From NCBI GenBank assembly GCA_014621425.1, contig JAANBB010000180.1:1-64000 (forward strand): a stretch of 64,000 bases of DNA, written 5' to 3'. The translations under genes and the position numbers were made by a program. Shown here piece after piece: positions 33,459 through 44,050 of the stretch. The stretch comes from Cylindrodendrum hubeiense. Taxonomy: Eukaryota > Ascomycota > Sordariomycetes > Hypocreales > Nectriaceae. Each line of letters begins with the position of its first letter. The stretch's first letter is position 1. The notes beneath the pieces were generated by a model. The model had not been told where the DNA came from and ran no database searches. It was given only the letters and a program-made list of their open reading frames with translations.

Positions 33459-35061
33459 TCAATCTGCTTCAGAGTTAGTAACGCAAAAACAACTGGCCAG
33501 GTACAGTTTTCACTCACCGTCGTAGTAATCGTCATCGTCACTCAGATCAGCTAGCTGCTCAAAGTTGACCTTGTATCGGAGAAGACCGCCGATCCCACCA
33601 AAGCCCTTGACAAACTGGTTGCCTTCGGTCGATCGGTCAGAAACGAACTCGAGCGTGGTACCAAAGTCCTTGTAGTGCTCGGCAATCCATTCCAGGAAGG
33701 AGTCCTGAGTGACAATATCCATCTCCTGACCGGTCTCCTTGTCGAGGAACATGTCACGGCTGGCCTGCTCCTGCTGCTTGGTGGTGTGCAGGATGATCTC
33801 GGTGCCATTGCTATCCTTCAGGACATATCTGGTAATCTCGAGGTTCTCGAAGACGATCAGAATCTCAACGGCACCGAGTTCCAGAGCCTTCAGGGTATCC
33901 TCGATACTGTAGCAGACCTTTCCGGTATCCTGGCTAATCTCCTCAAAGTACTTGCCAATGAGCTTCTTCTCCTGGATGAACTTGACATTACCGAGGGTCT
34001 CGGAAGACAGCTCGATGGCCTGGTTGAAACCGTTCTCGCCGCCGTAGGAGACATCAACGACCTTGATGACCTTGCTGGCCAGACGGTTGTCGAACATGTC
34101 GGAGGCGTTGAGGTCGTTCTTGAAATCGGCAGAACCAGCGAGAATGATACCAGCCACGTTGACCTTGTCGGCAGTGATAAAGTTTTGCACAGCCAACTCA
34201 GCAACCTTGCGGACGTAGTTGTGACGCTTTTCCTCACGGAGACGGGCGAAACGAAGAGCGGACTGACCACCACGGCCGTGCTTCTTGGGAAGATCGACAG
34301 AGAACTTATGAACGATTTCACGAGTGTTGCCGCTGAGGGTTCCGAAGAGGGCACCGTTACCATCCATGATGATGAAACCGAACTTCTGGTCCGACTCGAG
34401 AAGCTCGGCCAGAGCCTCAGTGTGGAACTTGTTGTCGCAAAGGTAGAGAGAGGTGTTGATAGGCTTGAACGGCTCGAAGTCGATGTTGACCTTTCGCTCC
34501 TTGCCTTCAGAGGTCAAGATTTCGCCGCAGTACACGACCAGGCCATTCGGAGGGACCTTGTTGTACAGCTTAAGACGCTGCTGGGTGGAGGTAATAGCGG
34601 ACAGGACGGACTGTCGGTTGACACGGGACTTGATGTTGGAGGCAGTACCCTAGATGGGTGTCAGTATTTCAGGAGGAAACATCTTTGGCATGAGTTGGTG
34701 TTATACGTATTCTTCAGCCAACATTTTCGCAGCTCGCGAGACCTGATCCTTGGGGGCTAAAAAATAGCCATGTTAGTGCGCGGTTTCCACAACATGACGG
34801 CATCGGAGGGGCTGGCTCACGAATAATCAGGGAAATCATGGAGGTTCCATTTCCTCTGGCGGCTTCAAGACGCTTGATCAACTTCTTGACCTTCCAGATC
34901 TCGATCTGTCGACGGGAGCGCGTTAGCCATCGCGAAAGCTGGGGTTGAGACAGTTGCTCCGCGAGCGCGGGGCAGCCAGGTAGAGAGGAGGGGCTGTAAA
35001 AAACCCGGCAAAAATGCAAACTCACGTTCTTCTCGGCCTCGTTCGCCTGCGGGTCGCTCAT
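33459..35061 (-). CDS. sup45: Translation termination factor eRF1 (Sup45), 435 aa
   Basis: eRF1 reads all three stop codons in the ribosomal A site and triggers peptide release with eRF3. Five coding exons: 35061-35026, 34905-34821, 34756-34707, 34649-33518 and 33463-33459. Motifs are NIKS (62-65, stop-codon reading), YLCDNKF (126-132, the YxCxxxF motif) and GGQ (184-186, peptidyl-tRNA hydrolysis, in [11 protein letters not shown]). The protein ends SDDDDYYDD. The last exon holds just AT TGA. It is set by a GTGAGT donor, a TACTAAC branch site and a CAG acceptor, and it restores the family ending YYDD; unspliced RNA would end YYDGE instead. Exon lengths sum to 1308 nt. Very secure identification. 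Confidence 0.96.
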
Positions 35062-35624
35062 CTTGGCGGTGGGGTTGAGAGCCTTTGCGAGGAGTGTTTG
35101 GCGTATCTCGCGGGTCTAGGGACTCCGGTTTGCGGTGTGTTCGGGACCAAGAGACTCCCAAAAGTTGGATGTTGGTGCCAGATTTTTATCGTGCAACAAG
35201 CGATGACCTACACGCACCCACACAGAGTCACACATCCACCACCCACAGGGAACTACAGGTGCCTAGAGTTTGGTACCCGAGTGGGCCGTTGGCACCGCCA
35301 CACCTTGGGCGAGTCGGGTTAAGTTCGGGGGAGGCTAGTGACTTCCATGTCTCCTTCCTGCCTGAGCCCGCCATGAGCCCGCCACAGCGCCTTGAGCTGT
35401 CAGCCCCAGACTGACCAAACCCTTCACCGCCCGGCAGTACTTAACCCACGCATGCTCCACTATCCGGCGTCACCACACCTCCGTGTGCCGAAGACTCTCT
35501 AACATAGCATCCCTCCGGCCGCCGACGATTCCTGCCCCGGGCGTTCATTCACCCACCTGTCGGCACGTCCCGGTTTACGAAGTCCATGTTCGAAACCCTG
35601 GGGTACTCCTAGACGCTCTTCACC
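35062..35624. promoter_or_regulatory. Bidirectional promoter, eRF1 / DUF1770 gene
   Basis: The 563-bp interval separates divergent start codons. No further gene is visible. It is moderately C-rich on the plus strand towards 35480-35600. Confidence 0.5.
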
Positions 35625-36174
35625 ATGGATTCCGCCCCCACGGAGCTTGCGGCTACTATCCAAGCCGCGCATATCAACAGACACCCTGACCCGAAGCTCG
35701 ATCTCAACCCGTCTACGGCCTCCTCAACCAGGGAACCAGTAATGCTCCGGAGCTTTAGGCACGCCAGCGAGGACGAACTAGTCGAAGAGGATGAAGAAGA
35801 TATACCTTACAGTGTCCTGCAGCCGGCACCTCGGTCATACAACCTCCCTCCTCTGCCAGACCTGCGATTCGAACAGAGCTACCTCCGAAGCATCTCCAAG
35901 GCAGATACCTGGTGGAAGGTAGTATTAATCACAGCTAGAGATCAGGTACATAGCATAAGCGCTCTGCCTTCAAAGAACTGGCACTGATTTGCTGTAGATC
36001 ATGATGCCCTTGGCACAAGGTCTTATATACAACCTATTCCTATGTGGCTGGCAACACTGGAACAGGAATGCACGGCTGCACGGTAACACAATAGGCGCTC
36101 GAGCTCGAAGATGGTGGTATGAGGTAAATAACTGGCCGACACAAAACCGAGCCACCCCTAGGAGGCGCTTCTAG
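35625..36174 (+). CDS. DUF1770 family protein, 165 aa
   Basis: Two exons: 35625-35945 and 35998-36174, phase 0, with an ACTGAT branch site before the CTGTAG acceptor. The product carries the DUF1770 pattern: an acidic stretch (EDELVEEDEEDIPYSVL), then LPPLPDLRFEQSYLRSI, TWWKVVLITARDQ across the junction, QGLIYNLFLCGWQHWN and near the C-terminus GARARRWWYEVNNW. The hydrophobic stretch around residues 110-125 may contact membrane. The family is found in filamentous ascomycetes and its function is unknown to me. It is divergent from eRF1. Confidence 0.9.
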
Positions 36175-36483
36175 ACACGGGATACGAAGCAAAGCAAAGT
36201 GTACATAAATATTGTAATCCGACTCAGAGGATACCAATCATATTCACTCTGTCCTAATTCACCCTCTCATCAGGTAATGAGCCTAGCGAGAATTGTCCAA
36301 TCTGATGCTCGTCTCATTGACGAATACCGGTGGTCTTCATTGAATTACAATCAACATGTCCTCTCGGGACCAAAACTATCCCCCCAAATCCGTAATGCCA
36401 ATCATTTTAGCGACACTGATTCTATGCCATGTATCGCCTTATTCTCCCCAACTCCAACAAAACAATTGATTAGGTCATATCCC
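36175..36483. other. Convergent spacer, DUF1770 / WHIM-type gene
   Basis: About 310 bases of AT-richer 3' flank. I see nothing else in it. Confidence 0.6.
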
Positions 36484-38628
36484 CTATTCCTTAGCACCAA
36501 CGTCTAGGGGCCGGGGAAGCGGCTGTGCGTGTGGCTTCTCTGGGCTTCCTCTAAAAGCAAGAGGGGTCGCAAGGATTGATGCTGGAGTCGCTGCTTGGTA
36601 GTCAGCAGCCTTGGAACCTGGCTCAGGGGAATGCTGATTTTGGCCCGCCAAAGTCCCAGCCTTAGACCCAGGTTTAGTGCCGGTTGCGATTTTGATCCGC
36701 GTCGCTGCGGGGGCGTCCTGCATCTCAACAAGTGGCGCCTCGGATGCACTATCCTTCTCGTGTGAGTTTGGTGAAGGAATTGTGTTGCCAACCTGCGAGT
36801 TTGGTGCCATTACGCGCTTCAGTTGCGGTGGCGTAACCGATAACTTCACAACCAGACTTTGTGGTTGGTCTGCCAGATCATCATCGACCATAGCTTCGTC
36901 TTCATCAAACTCATCCTCCTCTTCGGATTCCTCAGGCACGTGCGCGTCAACGTCCTCTTCGTCGTCCCCAAAATCTGCTTCACTTTCGTCATCTGACTCC
37001 TCGGCGTTCCGCCGGGAACGAGTACTGGTTGCTGTCCAGCCAGTTGTACCATGATTCACGGCTGCTGATCTTCGGGGTCGGCCGGTTGGGCCAACCGAAT
37101 TCTCCTTTTCGAGTTCAGATACATCGCCCTGCACACTTCCAGGAGCGCTGCTCCCTGTGGGCGCGTTCAACCTGGTAGATGCTCTAATCTGCCGCCCACT
37201 CGAGGTCGTGACTGGCCCAGACTCGGCTGGGGTATTGGTTCCGGTATTTCGGGTTGAGCGTCTAGTAGTGGAGTCCGAGAAGGACACATCTTCGTCGTCC
37301 GAATATGTGTATTTCATCTTCTTTCCACGGGTGCGCCCCTCATACATCGAGAATCCCGGCTCTGGACGCTTGAACTGTTCCTTTCGCTGAAGACGGTACT
37401 CGCGACGCTTCCGTTTCTGTCATTCCGGTCAGCATGATGTTATGAAGGCCGCCAGAGTTGTTTGGCAGAAAGGGCACTGACATCCTCGCCAGCTTCGAAC
37501 CGAGGGATAGCCTGCAGCATTTTTTGGCTAAGCTTCTTGGCCTTTGGCCCTCCGTCTTTTGTCTCGAGCTTGTCGGACAAAGCCTGGAGTTCATCGATCG
37601 TGCCAGCAACGCTCCACCATGTTCGGTTCGTCCCAGCAGGATTGCTTTCCCGGTAAATGCGAAAAGCCGTATCGTCCTGGCCCTCGATCAGAAAGTATCG
37701 GCGCTTGTCGCCATCCGAGCCCCAAGGCTGAACTGCTCTTGGCTGGTTCACATCATCTTCATGGCGGTTTTGTTTGTAGGACTGGTTAATCAGACCCTTG
37801 ACAACGTCAGACGACGCGAGGGTCCAGAGGATGAGGGTTCGAAGTAAGGTCAACTGCACGAGGTGTCAGTAAATTAAAATAGACGAATCGACCGAGTAAA
37901 CTAACTCGTTCCGTGGGATTCATGGAGGTGAAGGTCCCGCCACCAGACAATGGGCTCTTGTCCTCCCATGCCGGCGCCCATTGGCTCTTGTGAGTGCTGA
38001 CGGCATCTTCGAGAGCTCGACCATAATGTCCTGGTCTGTAGACAGCGGTCGTTAGCGTGTGGTCAATCAGGGAGTATAGTATTGGCCGTACTTGACATCT
38101 TGCTTGCGATTCAGTAGAAGACCCAGCAGCGCGCAGAGAAAATGTTCGACTCGATCGCCGGGAATGGATTCGACAACGTCTCGCTCGAGTTCTTGGGGTC
38201 CGAAATGGGCAAGGGATTTGGGGAAAGCGTCGGTAAATCGGCTTCGGAACATGACAATGAACTGCAGCAGTCAGCAGGACCCAATGACGTTTGTGCGCGA
38301 CCGCGCCAGGGCCATCGCGTCACAACCACATCAGAACGCGCCAGGGAATTGGCTGGCTGCAAAGACGCGCAAATCAGGGTCGAGAACATACAGCGATATC
38401 AGAATTGTCGGCCAGAACATATTCATGAGGCGGTGAGGGGGATCGTTTGCGCGGCGGCGGTGACGGTTCCTTTGGAGGCTGCTCCGAAAGCTTAGGGAAG
38501 AACTTCAGGATGCCGCCCTTGACCTTGGAGGGCTCTTCGTCGCCAGCGACATCCAACTCGTCATCGGAGGGCACAGGCGACAACGAGGACAAGGACGAGA
38601 GCTCGGAGGAATCGTCGTCGGCAGACAT
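36484..38628 (-). CDS. WHIM/DDT-type chromatin protein (ISWI-accessory-like), 613 aa
   Basis: Five exons: 38628-38392, 38261-38092, 38035-37906, 37853-37482 and 37416-36484; lengths sum to 614 codons with stop. Residues about 70-135 resemble a DDT-type helical module (EYVLADNSDIAFIVMFRSRFTDAFP). About 176-303 carry the WHIM/WSD pattern (LTLLRTLILWTLASSDVVK, QPWGSDGDKRRYFLIEG, FRIYRESNP, WWSVAGTIDELQALSDKL). Then come a basic helix (KRKRREYRLQRKEQFKRP), PGFSMYEGRTRGKKMKY, and a long acidic, disordered tail. Such proteins generally work with ISWI remodelers, where WHIM motifs measure nucleosome spacing. No bromodomain or PHD finger is present. The fourth intron uses a GTCAGT donor. Which ISWI-complex subunit it corresponds to is undetermined. 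Confidence 0.85.
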
Positions 38629-40190
38629 GTTGGCGGTGCGCGTCGTGGTGAGGTTGGGACGAATGTGGGGGAGGGAAAGTGAGGACCGACGTAACTAGGT
38701 TCTCAAGCGGATTTGCATCCACTAGGCGAGACGACGAGCCGCAAATCAGGCTTGTGGGTTCTGATAGGCCAAGACAGAAAATCAATTAACTTGGAAGGCC
38801 GGAGCCGCGTGGGTTAAGGCTCCCTGAAGGCGACAAAGGAGAGCTCCTGCGCTGGCATACCTCGGAGCCGTCGCCCTTGCTACTCTCCCCACACGTAGCC
38901 CATTGTTTGGACCCGTGCAGATCAGCACAAGTCAGCACCCCAAGAAGCGTTTCGTCCAGGCTGCATCAACATAGAGTCTCCACGAGTTTGAAGGGAACGG
39001 CGTAAAATTCCACGCCATGTGTTAAGAAAGCCCACTTTCAAAGGATCTGAATAGAGATATCACCAGTGCAAGATATAATATGGGAGGCTCAACGTTGCCC
39101 CTTGCCTCAGCGTGATTATACATGGGGGTGCAGGCCAACTGGAATGTTAGCTGAGGCTCTGCGTTGACCGACTTCCATGGTGATAACATACAATACCAGA
39201 TGGAGGATTGGCTCGTAGACTCATCAAGGAGTAGCTCTGTTGGCTCAAAGACTCCCACGCTTGAAGTATCACGTGATTTCCGTCTCACTTTCAGTGCCTC
39301 CCCTGTTCCCTGAGTGGTCTGCGCCATCCAGGTCATTTTGCGTCACTACTATTGGCTCGTGTCTTGGGTGTAAGTTGGCAATCCGTGTGGCTCACGCTAC
39401 CGGCGATTGCGCTCTCCGATGGATGGATAATCATCTACAAAGTCCCAGGAGGCATTCTCCTTTGGTTTTTCGGCTTCCAGGCGGCAGCTCTCTTACCTAC
39501 AGACAGATGCTGAGAATTATTGGGGAGTAGTTAGAAAAGGCTGGGCTGTTTGTCGTTTGTAGCTCGCTTTGCATGCTCTCTTAGGATCGATATTCTCAAT
39601 TCGACAAACACGCAAAATGGATGCCAACCTAACAAACATTACATATAGGGCCCTCTCGATGTATCGAAACCCTCTGCCAAATATTGCGGTCAAAATCTTA
39701 CATCACAATGGACGTGGAAATGGCATTTCAAAACATGGGAAGCAATTCATCGCACAACCTCACGAATATCGAGCGATTGGGTGGGTGGGGAATTCAGGAT
39801 CGGTTCGGTACACCGACTTCCAAATGAATCACTCGCTTGAGTCATAGTACTTTCACTCGCAATTGCGAACGGCCGGTTGCGTTTGCGGTTACGATACAAA
39901 AAGCTGGGCCTACCAATGCGCGAGTCCAGTGAGGTGCGGGTTTTGCTGGCAGCGCCCCGCAAGCCGCAAGGTCGTCAGAGCCGAGTCACGTGCTAGGGCT
40001 GCTCCACCCATTGACAATCCCGCGCACAAAAATTTATCAGCCAGGATGCACGCAAGGCCCTCTTTGACAAAACACCAAGCGGCCCAAGCCAGGTAAATTC
40101 CCTTCCTCTCCCTTCTGCCCTCGACCCTCTTCTAACCACAGCTTCACAGCATCTACCCTTTCCTATTTTCACCCAGTGAAAACAGACGCC
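38629..40190. promoter_or_regulatory. Divergent intergenic region, WHIM-type gene / uL2
   Basis: About 1.56 kb with no supported gene. It holds a perfect palindrome ATCACGTGAT at 39268-39277 and, nearer uL2, the composite element at 39985-40000. The open frames at 39.0-39.3 and 39.5-39.8 kb have no family resemblance. Confidence 0.55.
39985..40000 (+). promoter_or_regulatory. Composite E-box/Tbf1-like element upstream of uL2
   Basis: GTCACGTG (39985-39992) runs directly into CTAGGGCT (39993-40000), 190 bases before the uL2 start. GTCACGTG is the Cbf1-type E-box and CTAGGGCT resembles a Tbf1 core. The abutting layout is seen; factor identity is inferred. Confidence 0.5.
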
Positions 40191-41235
40191 ATGGGTAGAG
40201 TCATTCGCAACCAGCGCAAGGGTCGTGGATCCATTTTCAGTCAGTAACCGATCGAACTTCCCGAACGAAAACAACATCGAAATACTGACGCTCAGGATAG
40301 CGGCCAACACGCGCCTGAACAAGGCTCCCGCCAAGTTCCGCAACCTCGATTTCGCCGAGCGACATGGATATGTCCGAGGTGTCGTCCGCGAGATCATCCA
40401 CGACCCTGGCAAGTTCCCCGATGAGCCTCCCACAGCAACCACATTGATATCCAAGGACCACGACTAATGATGAGTTCTATGCAGGCCGTGGTGCTCCCCT
40501 CGCCCGTGTTGTCTTCCGCCACCCCTACAAGTTCAAGCAGGTTCACGAGACCTTCATCGCCAACGAGGGCATGTACACTGGCCAATTCATCTACGCCGGA
40601 AAGAAGGCTGCCCTGACCGTCGGCAACATCCTCCCCATCGGTGAGATGCCCGAGGGTACCGTTGTCTCCAACGTCGAGGAGAAGATCGGTGACCGTGGCA
40701 CTCTGGGCCGAACCTCTGGCAACTACATCACCGTTGTTGGCCACAACCCCGATGAGGGCAAGACCCGCATCAAGCTCCCCTCCGGTGCCAAGAAGGTCGT
40801 CCACTCCAAGTCCCGAGGCATGATCGGTATTGTCGCCGGTGGTGGCCGAACCGACAAGCCCCTCCTGAGTATGTTTCCCCGTGCCTTCCCAAACGGCGAG
40901 GAGCCGATTTGGATTTTGTGGTGTGGGAATTGAAATCTGACAATTGATACAGAGGCTTCTCGCGCCAAGCACAAGTTCGCTGTCAAGCGTGGTGCCTGCT
41001 GGCCCAAGACCCGTGGTGTTGCCATGAACCCCGTCGATCATCCCCACGGTGGTGTAAGTATTCCCCTTCGGGTGCACTGGAGAACAGACTTGCTAATAAC
41101 TGGCGACAGGGTAACCACCAACATATTGGTAAGGCTTCTACCATTTCCCGATACGCTGCCAAGGGACAGAAGGCTGGTCTTATTGCCGCGCGGAGAACGG
41201 GTCTCCTCCGTGGTACTCAGAAGACGAAGGATTAG
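40191..41235 (+). CDS. rpl2: 60S ribosomal protein uL2 (L2/L8), 255 aa
   Basis: uL2 is a core large-subunit protein near the peptidyl transferase centre. Five exons: 40191-40239, 40301-40408, 40485-40868, 40953-41053 and 41110-41235, summing to 256 codons. The product starts [21 protein letters not shown], contains [34 protein letters not shown] and the near-invariant [19 protein letters not shown] loop, and ends GTQKTKD. The His in NHQHIGK corresponds to the functionally important eukaryotic His216 region. Intron 2 (40409-40484) begins GCAAGT rather than GT: only a GC donor after CCTG gives the required Gly codon (G|GC) and frame. This is the sole GC-AG intron I find here. Confidence 0.97.
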
Positions 41236-42074
41236 AGTGGCTGGAATTCATGGTCTCATTGGGATGGTGTTATACTGGCTTGCTTGCAACTATTGAAGGT
41301 ACTGCTGAGGGCAGAAGGCTGGTAGCTCCGAGGGCAAGTACTATGGCATTTGGCGCACAAAATCTGAAGGCCGTTCTCTGTGAAGATGTGAGATACCAGG
41401 AATGACCTCGTAATGTTACGAGGCTGGTTGAAAGGATGCGATCCCGTTAGCCAAGTCCAGCCCGCTGTTCACAACAATGTTCCTTTCCCTCCACGTCCAA
41501 TGCCTTGAGATGGTGTCAGGCCATGAGACATGGATGCGTACGTTTGAATGAAATCACCTGCCAGCATTGCCGCCCTGCGCGAGCACCAATCGATCGGGGG
41601 GAGGAGAGGCGGTAACAGGCCGCAGCTCGCTGGAACTAGCACATCGTATGATGGATGGAAGAGGTCCGCCGGAGGTTTAAATGCCCAACGGCCCAGAGAT
41701 GAGACGGAGGCCGTTCCCTTGTTTTTCCCTCTGGAATCTCACAGCGGTAGAACGTCCAACCCCTCCCCCCACGGTTGCTACGGAGTACCGACCGGTACTG
41801 CTCCTCCACCATGCCGCCTCTGCCAATGGCAAGACCACTAGTAAGACCAGTGGCAATTGCTACTGGACTCCCGCCGCTCATTTGTCGCACGTGGGTATGT
41901 CCCTTCTCCGGCGTCGCTGCCGCTCGGGCGCCGAGACCCCCAGCCCCATATCGTCGTAACCCCACCACTAGCGGTGACCCCTCCATCTCAATCCTCCTCA
42001 AACTCTTCCCCTCCAGGTCTTGCAGCTCACCCAGATCATCAACCACACAACTCTTTACACGACAATTGAACATC
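41236..42074. promoter_or_regulatory. uL2 3' flank and adenosine kinase promoter
   Basis: About 840 bases. TACGGAGTA occurs at 41779-41787, overlapping an inverted repeat AGTACCG-ac-CGGTACT at 41784-41799, about 275 bases upstream of the adenosine kinase start. The leader just before 42075 is CT-rich. Confidence 0.5.
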
Positions 42075-43438
42075 ATGGCTCCCACTAAGGAATACTCCCT
42101 CTTCTGCCTGGAGAACCCTCTGCTTGGTATGTATTTTGCCCGTCGTTTGCTCCCCTCCCTCGCCGCCAATGCCTCATCTGCCCCACGCACATAAACGCCA
42201 TCACCATTGCGTGCTGACAAGCTCCCCTCTCTCCCATCAACAGATATTCAGGCTTTCGGTGACCAGACCCTCCTTGATAAGTATGGCCTGAAGGAGAACG
42301 ATGCCATCCTCGCCGAGGAGAAGCACATTCCCCTCTACGAGGACCTCCTCAACAACTACGATGCCAAGCTCATCGCCGGCGGTGCTGCCCAGAACAGCGC
42401 CCGAGGTGCCCAGTACATCCTCCCCCCCAACAGCGTCGTCTACGTCGGCGGTGCTGGTGACGACAAGTACTCCGCCATCCTCTACGATGCCGTCAAGGCC
42501 GCTGGCCTGCGAGTCGAGTACCGTGTCGACCCCAAGGAGAAGACTGGTCGCTGTGGTGCCATCATCACCGGCCACAACCGATCTCTCTGCACCGACCTGG
42601 GTGCCGCCAACCACTACGACGTCGACCACCTGAAGAAGCCCGAGATCTGGAGCCTTGTTCAGAACGCCGAGGTCTACTACGTCGGTGGCTTCCACTTCAC
42701 CGGTAAGGACCCCAACAGCTCATAATCCAGCCCTTGTGTAAAAGACCGCGCTAATATAAGTCGCAACGTGAACAGTCTGCCCTCCCGCCATCATGGAGCT
42801 TGCCAAGCAGGCTGCCGAGAACAACAAGACCTTCGTCCTGTCCCTCTCTGCCCCCTTCATCCCCCAGTTCTTCAAGGAGCCCGTCGACGCCAGCGCCCCC
42901 TACTGGGACTACGTCATCGGCAACGAGACCGAGGCCGCTGCCTACGCCGAGTCCCACGGTCTCGCCAGCAAGGAGCCCAAGGATGTTGTCAAGCACCTCG
43001 CCAACCTTCCCAAGATCAACACCCAGAAGAAGCGTATCGCCATTGTCACCCAGGGCACTGACCCCACCCTGGTTGCCATCCAGGGTGAGGACTCCATTCG
43101 CGAGTTCCCCGTCCACGCCATTGAGACGGAGAAGATCAACGACACCAACGGTGCCGGTGATGCCTTCGCCGGTGGTCTTCTGGCCGGTATCCTTGAGGGC
43201 AAGTCCCTCGAGGCCAGCATCGATATGGGCCAGTGGCTTGCACGACTCAGCATCCAGGAGCTTGGACCTTCGTAAGTTCTCAAAATCTCTTTGTTTCCAT
43301 TTCACTGCTACCTATGTCTCTCCTATGACATCCATGGCGTCTCAGCGGGGCGCCCCTCCCTAGAACAAAGATATTTCGTCTTGCTAACCCTCTCACAGAT
43401 ACCCCTTCCCCAAGCAGACTTACCAGCCCTCCTCGTAG
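42075..43438 (+). CDS. adk1: Adenosine kinase (PfkB/ribokinase family), 348 aa
   Basis: The enzyme phosphorylates adenosine to AMP with ATP, keeping the S-adenosylmethionine methyl cycle moving by removing adenosine. Four exons: 42075-42126, 42244-42702, 42776-43271 and 43399-43438, summing to 349 codons. The N-terminal PfkB signature region reads KLIAGGAAQNSARGAQYIL, and the C-terminal signature DTNGAGDAF lies at 293-301 with Asp299 as the catalytic base. EYRVDPKEKTGRCGAII and YVIGNETEAAAYA are typical of fungal adenosine kinases. The last exon adds only YPFPKQTYQPSS after a split Ser codon. Length matches the family. Confidence 0.97.
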
Positions 43439-44050
43439 AGCTTTCAAAACAACTCGTCTTGCATACCCTTCTGCGGGATTGAATGTGTATCGGCGTTGAG
43501 GGTTAAGGGAAAACGGTTTCAACAACGGCGTTTTGCATCCAAAGGGAGAGTGCCCAGATCAGGGGGCTCCCTTAGCACACGGTGCGGTATCCTCCACGAT
43601 ACCGCAAGTATCTGATCAAGCAATTTTTTTTGAGAAAATAAAGAGTGATTTCCTGCTTGCAAAAAGCCAGTATGAATGAGACTTGCCAAACTAGCACGCC
43701 CAGCTTCGCAAAGCTAGCGTTTACCGTATTTACGGTAAGTCGAAATCCACAAGTCGTACATGGATCGGGCAATGTGTAGGCCCAGTAGATCCAACATCCC
43801 CACCACATCGATTGAAACATCGACTACGCACGCCATTAGCATTCCCGTCGAAGCCTCAAGGAAGCTCCAATGAACTTTTGCCTATATGCCAGCAGCAATG
43901 GTAGCACAAAAGTGTAGCAACAAGCCTCATTCGTCGTAAGCAAAGATACACCCTGGGTGGCCTAGCCAGGGACGGGATGTAAGCCAAGACGGCTGATCAA
44001 ATATACCGGTGTCCAATACGGAAAAAGATACGTCGTGATGAATACGGCGG
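43439..44050. other. Convergent spacer, adenosine kinase / Est1-like
   Basis: About 610 bases of AT-richer 3' flank. I see no gene. Confidence 0.6.

Noticed and set aside
33675..34760. 361-codon plus-strand frame antisense to eRF1
   Set aside because: Leu/Val/Asp-rich mirror of a highly biased gene; the eRF1 frame on the other strand is certain.
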